In this document: one piece after another, positions 62,501-64,000 of the stretch | Numbering within the stretch: position 1 is the stretch's first letter | Layout of the letters: every line of letters starts with the position of its first letter | DNA from: Rhynchopus sp. YZ270_cl-10 | Taxonomy: Eukaryota; Euglenozoa; Diplonemea; Diplonemida; Diplonemidae | Assembly (NCBI GenBank): GCA_964035575.1 | Contig: OZ037860.1 | Span: forward strand, 1,450,689 to 1,514,688 | Direction: 5' to 3' | DNA: 64,000 bases | The notes under the pieces: model-generated | What the model saw: the letters and a program-made list of their open reading frames with translations, nothing else | The model's database searches: none | What the model was told of the DNA's origin: nothing | Translations under genes and position numbers: made by a program

Positions 62501-64000
62501 GTCTGACCCACGCTTCCGACGCCAGCTCTTCGAAAGCGCTGGAGACTGGGGCAAAGCGTTGGTCTGTTCTGACGCAGAGGCGCAGGCGGGGAAAGGTGCA
62601 GAGGACCTGCCGCATATCCTCCGTTCGTATGGGTTGTACGGTGTGCTGTCGCGTATGGATAAGGCGAAAGGGTCGGCGGCGATGCTTGCGCAGTGGGGCA
62701 ACGAAAGCGAAGAAGGCTCCTTCCCGACGCTGCTCCACGAATCGCTAGGTGCGCTGGAAAACCAGAATGCCTCGACGTTCTTTGCATCGATCCGGCAGAT
62801 GACTGAGCAGGTGGTAGGGGAGTTGTCCGACCAACACCGCTTGGAGACCTGCCTCTCGAAGCTCAACTGTGTGCAGCTATTGAACGAAGCGTACAACCTG
62901 AAGGGGGCGGTGCCGAAGGATGAGGAGCTGCGCCGCTGTGGGTTGATCGATATGCATCAGCACAGCACAGCAACGTCGTTTGCGAGCGACCTTCTGATGC
63001 CGCATCTGCTTGCAACAAAGCTGCTGGGCACCTTAGGACGTTCTGAGCTCTGCTGCATTGCGATCCGTGCCGCCGTCCAGCAACTCTCCACCTCAGGCAA
63101 CACCAGCAGCGCACTGTCCCTCATCTACCGCACACGTCTGGAGTACTCCGCCATCCCCGCCGACCTTTGCGTCGTCGAAGCAGAGCTGCTGCGCAAACGA
63201 GGTGACAACACTGCCGCTGTCGCCTCCCTTGAACGCGTTGGCACCGATCTCAGTGCAATCCACACCTCTGTGCTAAAGCAGGGCAAGAACGTCAGTCAAG
63301 TAGCCCCCCTCCTCGCGCATGTCCTCTGCACACTAGGCATATGGATAGGTGAGGACACCAGAGAAGGGCGGAGCAACGTCATCTCAGGGTATCTCATGCC
63401 TGCGGCAAAGCTTGTGGCGAACGTGGACTGTGCGGAGAAGGGGAAGATCTTCTTCGATCTGGCGCGCTTCCTCGACAAGCTGTACACAACGTTGAGCAGC
63501 AGGGAGAGTGCGTCCTCTGGACGGCAGATGGAGGAGGTGGACCGGAAGTACGGCGAGGCATATGAATTCCTTCAGACAAACAAAGGGAAGATCGGCAAGA
63601 CGAAGGAAATGGTGCTCAAGCATACGAGCCGTATTCTTGGTGCCATCTCGAACCGTGCAGAGGAAGAGGAGGAGCGTCTCATTGCAGACCAAAGCGCATA
63701 TCTCGTGCAGAGCGTGAAGTCGTACTGCGTGGCGTCGATGAACTCTGATGAGAATGATTTGGTGAGTGTCTTCCGCATCGTCGCGCTGTGGCTGAAGAAC
63801 GCAGACAACGAGGAGCTCAACCACTACCTGACGGGGTTCTTTGGGAAGGTCGCGAAGACTGCGAAGTTCATTCCGCTTGCATACCAGCTTGTTTCCCGGT
63901 TATCCCTTTCACCTGATGCGGCACAGTCGCAGTTCCAATCGACCCTCACCGTCCTCGTAGAACGGCTTGCCAGGGAGCACCCACATCATACATTGTACCA
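56583..64000 (+). CDS. ATM/TEL1: ATM/Tel1-family PI3K-related protein kinase, 3' end outside window
   Basis: A single frame of 2472 codons runs off the window without a stop or visible intron. It is a HEAT-type helical solenoid for most of its length. Near residues 375-405 is a basic nuclear-localisation-like block (S-P-S-K-K-R-R-L, then P-R-K-R-T-K). The last 150 residues match the FAT domain of ATM closely: F-F-D-L-A-R-F-L-D-K-L-Y, F-R-I-V-A-L-W-L-K-N, then K-F-I-P-L-A-Y-Q-L-V-S-R-L and H-P-H-H-T-L-Y. In human ATM (3056 residues) the H-P-H-H-T-L block lies just before the kinase domain. The first 30 residues weakly resemble a TAN motif. Known: ATM/Tel1 senses DNA double-strand breaks through Mre11-Rad50 and maintains telomeres. 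The kinase domain should begin shortly after position 64000. Confidence 0.9.
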   Translation, partial: MSLLALNELLESCDAKKQLIEIARYTEAVGPHEEEEAIWGSVTKHIVTKVLCGVDSTRTEKDLRTHYTKPLRAFLSTIHSDTAAHALRPPLTPTSLDLLLQHLLHVLRLPTTRCAIADYSAIISLICRVEKYGFWMQPHRVQEFVSALQAVVETEDRKVRIDNLSASAQVMCKKPPTADAGILSAIHSLLAVYPRPLAGSLLHATFSFCTGLIKSHFADPAAQNILLPAMDTVALLVRRFHLDHLALCQDAIESMGVEMLKVLNTQRSSEAVRQSVVGMYQSAFLVYDFLNFRGRLSEKFDKTAYAGISGGDELWGTCSQILQNLGKLDDDRVRQAAVSDARHSDLLAVMGNVAFDAIFKKALSEETIDDDADEEEPGSPSVSPSKKRRLQQTLHNPRKRTKMDIRADKWGSLIEYTCTATSVSLRWLRVLQECLAKQVRVLDTEFAKDSEVLLCLSQRQIAHGMSSLIGVLSDTGNALESVQALLLDALQGLLTIAQHYKTPTPRLHSATQEVQQHLLARLKSAPTATSVPHIFKCLHLCAAEVALQDVFDYSVMTCCDAGSILIARFFAEGGVCAKGGGGGATIRPASRAAIKWIVSSRLVVSAESFTDAKTLAKNRSVLTTAALKGVLSAPLQGERVDSLLLEFMETQIIEGFAVMQASAAEGDTELQVLAVGHLLETIILLMKEGVWGDSDGKAGGRILETAVAAADFLTARCWRPDAVKVSPRVLHALLKIFSSGHASFERRAFDAFDVHSTATTEDPGVATLLLAKSSKSTLAGHPAFVASIGNLNRKVLAQVSKSFVSVSVKQSQKLPQLDLMDISGCFQKNNTGEKVLKSTFHAEHTTDAELLCRVASGVIRVFESLQRRHTLTEPSLAGEVDAAVQAIWTTQFRSSAAAFYLLPLLAAAGTDACMLSCLTKAREVLSEKRYKHDEYCNSSVLRILTMAVGNSETLSSEDVCTILSDTIEKLVDSVGTSSSSAAVGNKIFMSPSVKADFCHATMSIIKKAEAALLSLCLEAFLPFLSDLSYGVRFVAAGYASALVNLFDQPHGVFVSISEKLAPHFADKEEQLTQHSPNTKAQSSVFAIADIAKKSDVLQSTALLQLLLVSSQKTFSESAFLERKLLTIAASAGLNSVVELIEVHLPFILRGWVIVKNLALRAFPFRFLGCAHYQEFLTKYIHAVLPTVLQCPKRAQLVKGISETLGEDETELLVQNIAAVFGQAYLNYYTRDTVGVAKAICEEYVKGKLSEQRLALVLEANVFNILKVFLRLESCRPEVELPYVSSATADRAFHDFAALWGHRENPTSSLLSHTPDCAYGLILYVGTEVLMLTRPPSYREDRFRVFLKLLKRCAHRTLAQAHVFRLAAHILLFTAETFKDEREGRVTSLGALKELTKLCGYAAKHSPLVLSRCLSDVVTRLVALTGLDVAQVEHRAQPSFLQTEEDSDVEMEDNTVATENEYLKVLETVLETAAGTAECRAALQGSVNPLPQGVSQLAQCSKQYDRLVGAGAQGFAAYSAALSLPLRPTVHTAVIHRLTAKLKEQRSKPNKTLFPDAATQSMSLLQHLVAKATKAHDVHLKLSAAEGLQQMQRMGYHYELETWSDVVQVMQPPAQFKPNWGYEELLIQAKLDVLRVLVDTICGADSRAMLAAAETLKVCLATQDNSKLLQAADKNLRDDLVPFFPLNAPSKVIRPSHIPTPCLDTVKSEVLKATSTATDEATWTEPNFAKWSRIVSSGLLSGCRDPFFERCCAAALIIPEIASTVLPVAVVDLALGGRDDSLQKRVARLMSKKLESCDPETAKHLLCGITTVNALLTEDIKRHGIRLKGGKSLGFSVPPGGIPPFMAKLHIPSAVSAAIGCGSRATALRLAESCLERGEHGGLVCLNKHFFFDDAHGTDASTHDQLDDILASAHNKRNTTRRSLSTQGEIRCRPSAGYHDKQRLLADDIHFKKLLVQVATSARDHDLLTGFVDGSDPRFRRQLFESAGDWGKALVCSDAEAQAGKGAEDLPHILRSYGLYGVLSRMDKAKGSAAMLAQWGNESEEGSFPTLLHESLGALENQNASTFFASIRQMTEQVVGELSDQHRLETCLSKLNCVQLLNEAYNLKGAVPKDEELRRCGLIDMHQHSTATSFASDLLMPHLLATKLLGTLGRSELCCIAIRAAVQQLSTSGNTSSALSLIYRTRLEYSAIPADLCVVEAELLRKRGDNTAAVASLERVGTDLSAIHTSVLKQGKNVSQVAPLLAHVLCTLGIWIGEDTREGRSNVISGYLMPAAKLVANVDCAEKGKIFFDLARFLDKLYTTLSSRESASSGRQMEEVDRKYGEAYEFLQTNKGKIGKTKEMVLKHTSRILGAISNRAEEEEERLIADQSAYLVQSVKSYCVASMNSDENDLVSVFRIVALWLKNADNEELNHYLTGFFGKVAKTAKFIPLAYQLVSRLSLSPDAAQSQFQSTLTVLVERLAREHPHHTLY

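Overview
This is nuclear DNA from a microbial eukaryote. Evidence: protein-coding genes interrupted by short GT-AG introns of about 45-125 nt, eukaryote-only families (ATM/Tel1 kinase, Patched-type sterol-sensing protein, F-box proteins), and long AT-rich, homopolymer-T-laden intergenic DNA. The lineage is not clear from sequence alone. Few short introns, pyrimidine tracts ending in AG just before start codons, and all eleven genes on one strand would suit an excavate-type protist, but this is inference.

Layout, all genes on the + strand: the 3' end of a YdcZ/DUF606 DMT transporter (1-666); a Patched-domain RND protein (3563-7531); an F-box-like/Sel1 protein (9921-11084); a 1625-residue adenylate cyclase with an SPRY-like N-terminus and a long disordered tail (13767-18644); an 11.7-kb gene-free stretch; an Amt/Rh ammonium transporter with a 430-residue tail ending in a zinc-ribbon-like Cys quartet (30316-33150); an 8.7-kb gene-free stretch; a small ubiquitin/PB1-like protein (41821-42267); a mucin-like type I surface protein (42473-44001); a 6.5-kb gene-free stretch; an F-box multi-span membrane protein (ends 52411); a sugar porter (52696-54189); a short coiled-coil protein (55839-56312); and an uninterrupted ATM/Tel1 reading frame that leaves the window before its kinase domain (56583-64000).

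The intergenic DNA, more than half of the window, is not featureless. It is a mosaic of short hairpin-forming modules belonging to several families. I read them only in gene orientation. The two commonest share an outer stem and a loop but differ in the inner stem, so structure is kept while sequence changes. Between them lie non-autonomous DNA transposons with terminal inverted repeats: a MULE-like element with a 9-bp target duplication, a hAT-like element, two elements with 5-bp duplications and a mariner-type MITE. There are also long perfect hairpins, a five-copy 262-bp tandem array, an 8-bp minisatellite and a tRNA-Thr 3'-half relic.

No operon-like functional unit is evident. Several products sit at the cell surface or in nutrient and second-messenger signalling (ammonium, sugar, DMT and Patched-type transporters, adenylate cyclase, mucin-like protein). 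The cyclase tail carries four PKA-type phosphorylation motifs, which suggests feedback control.
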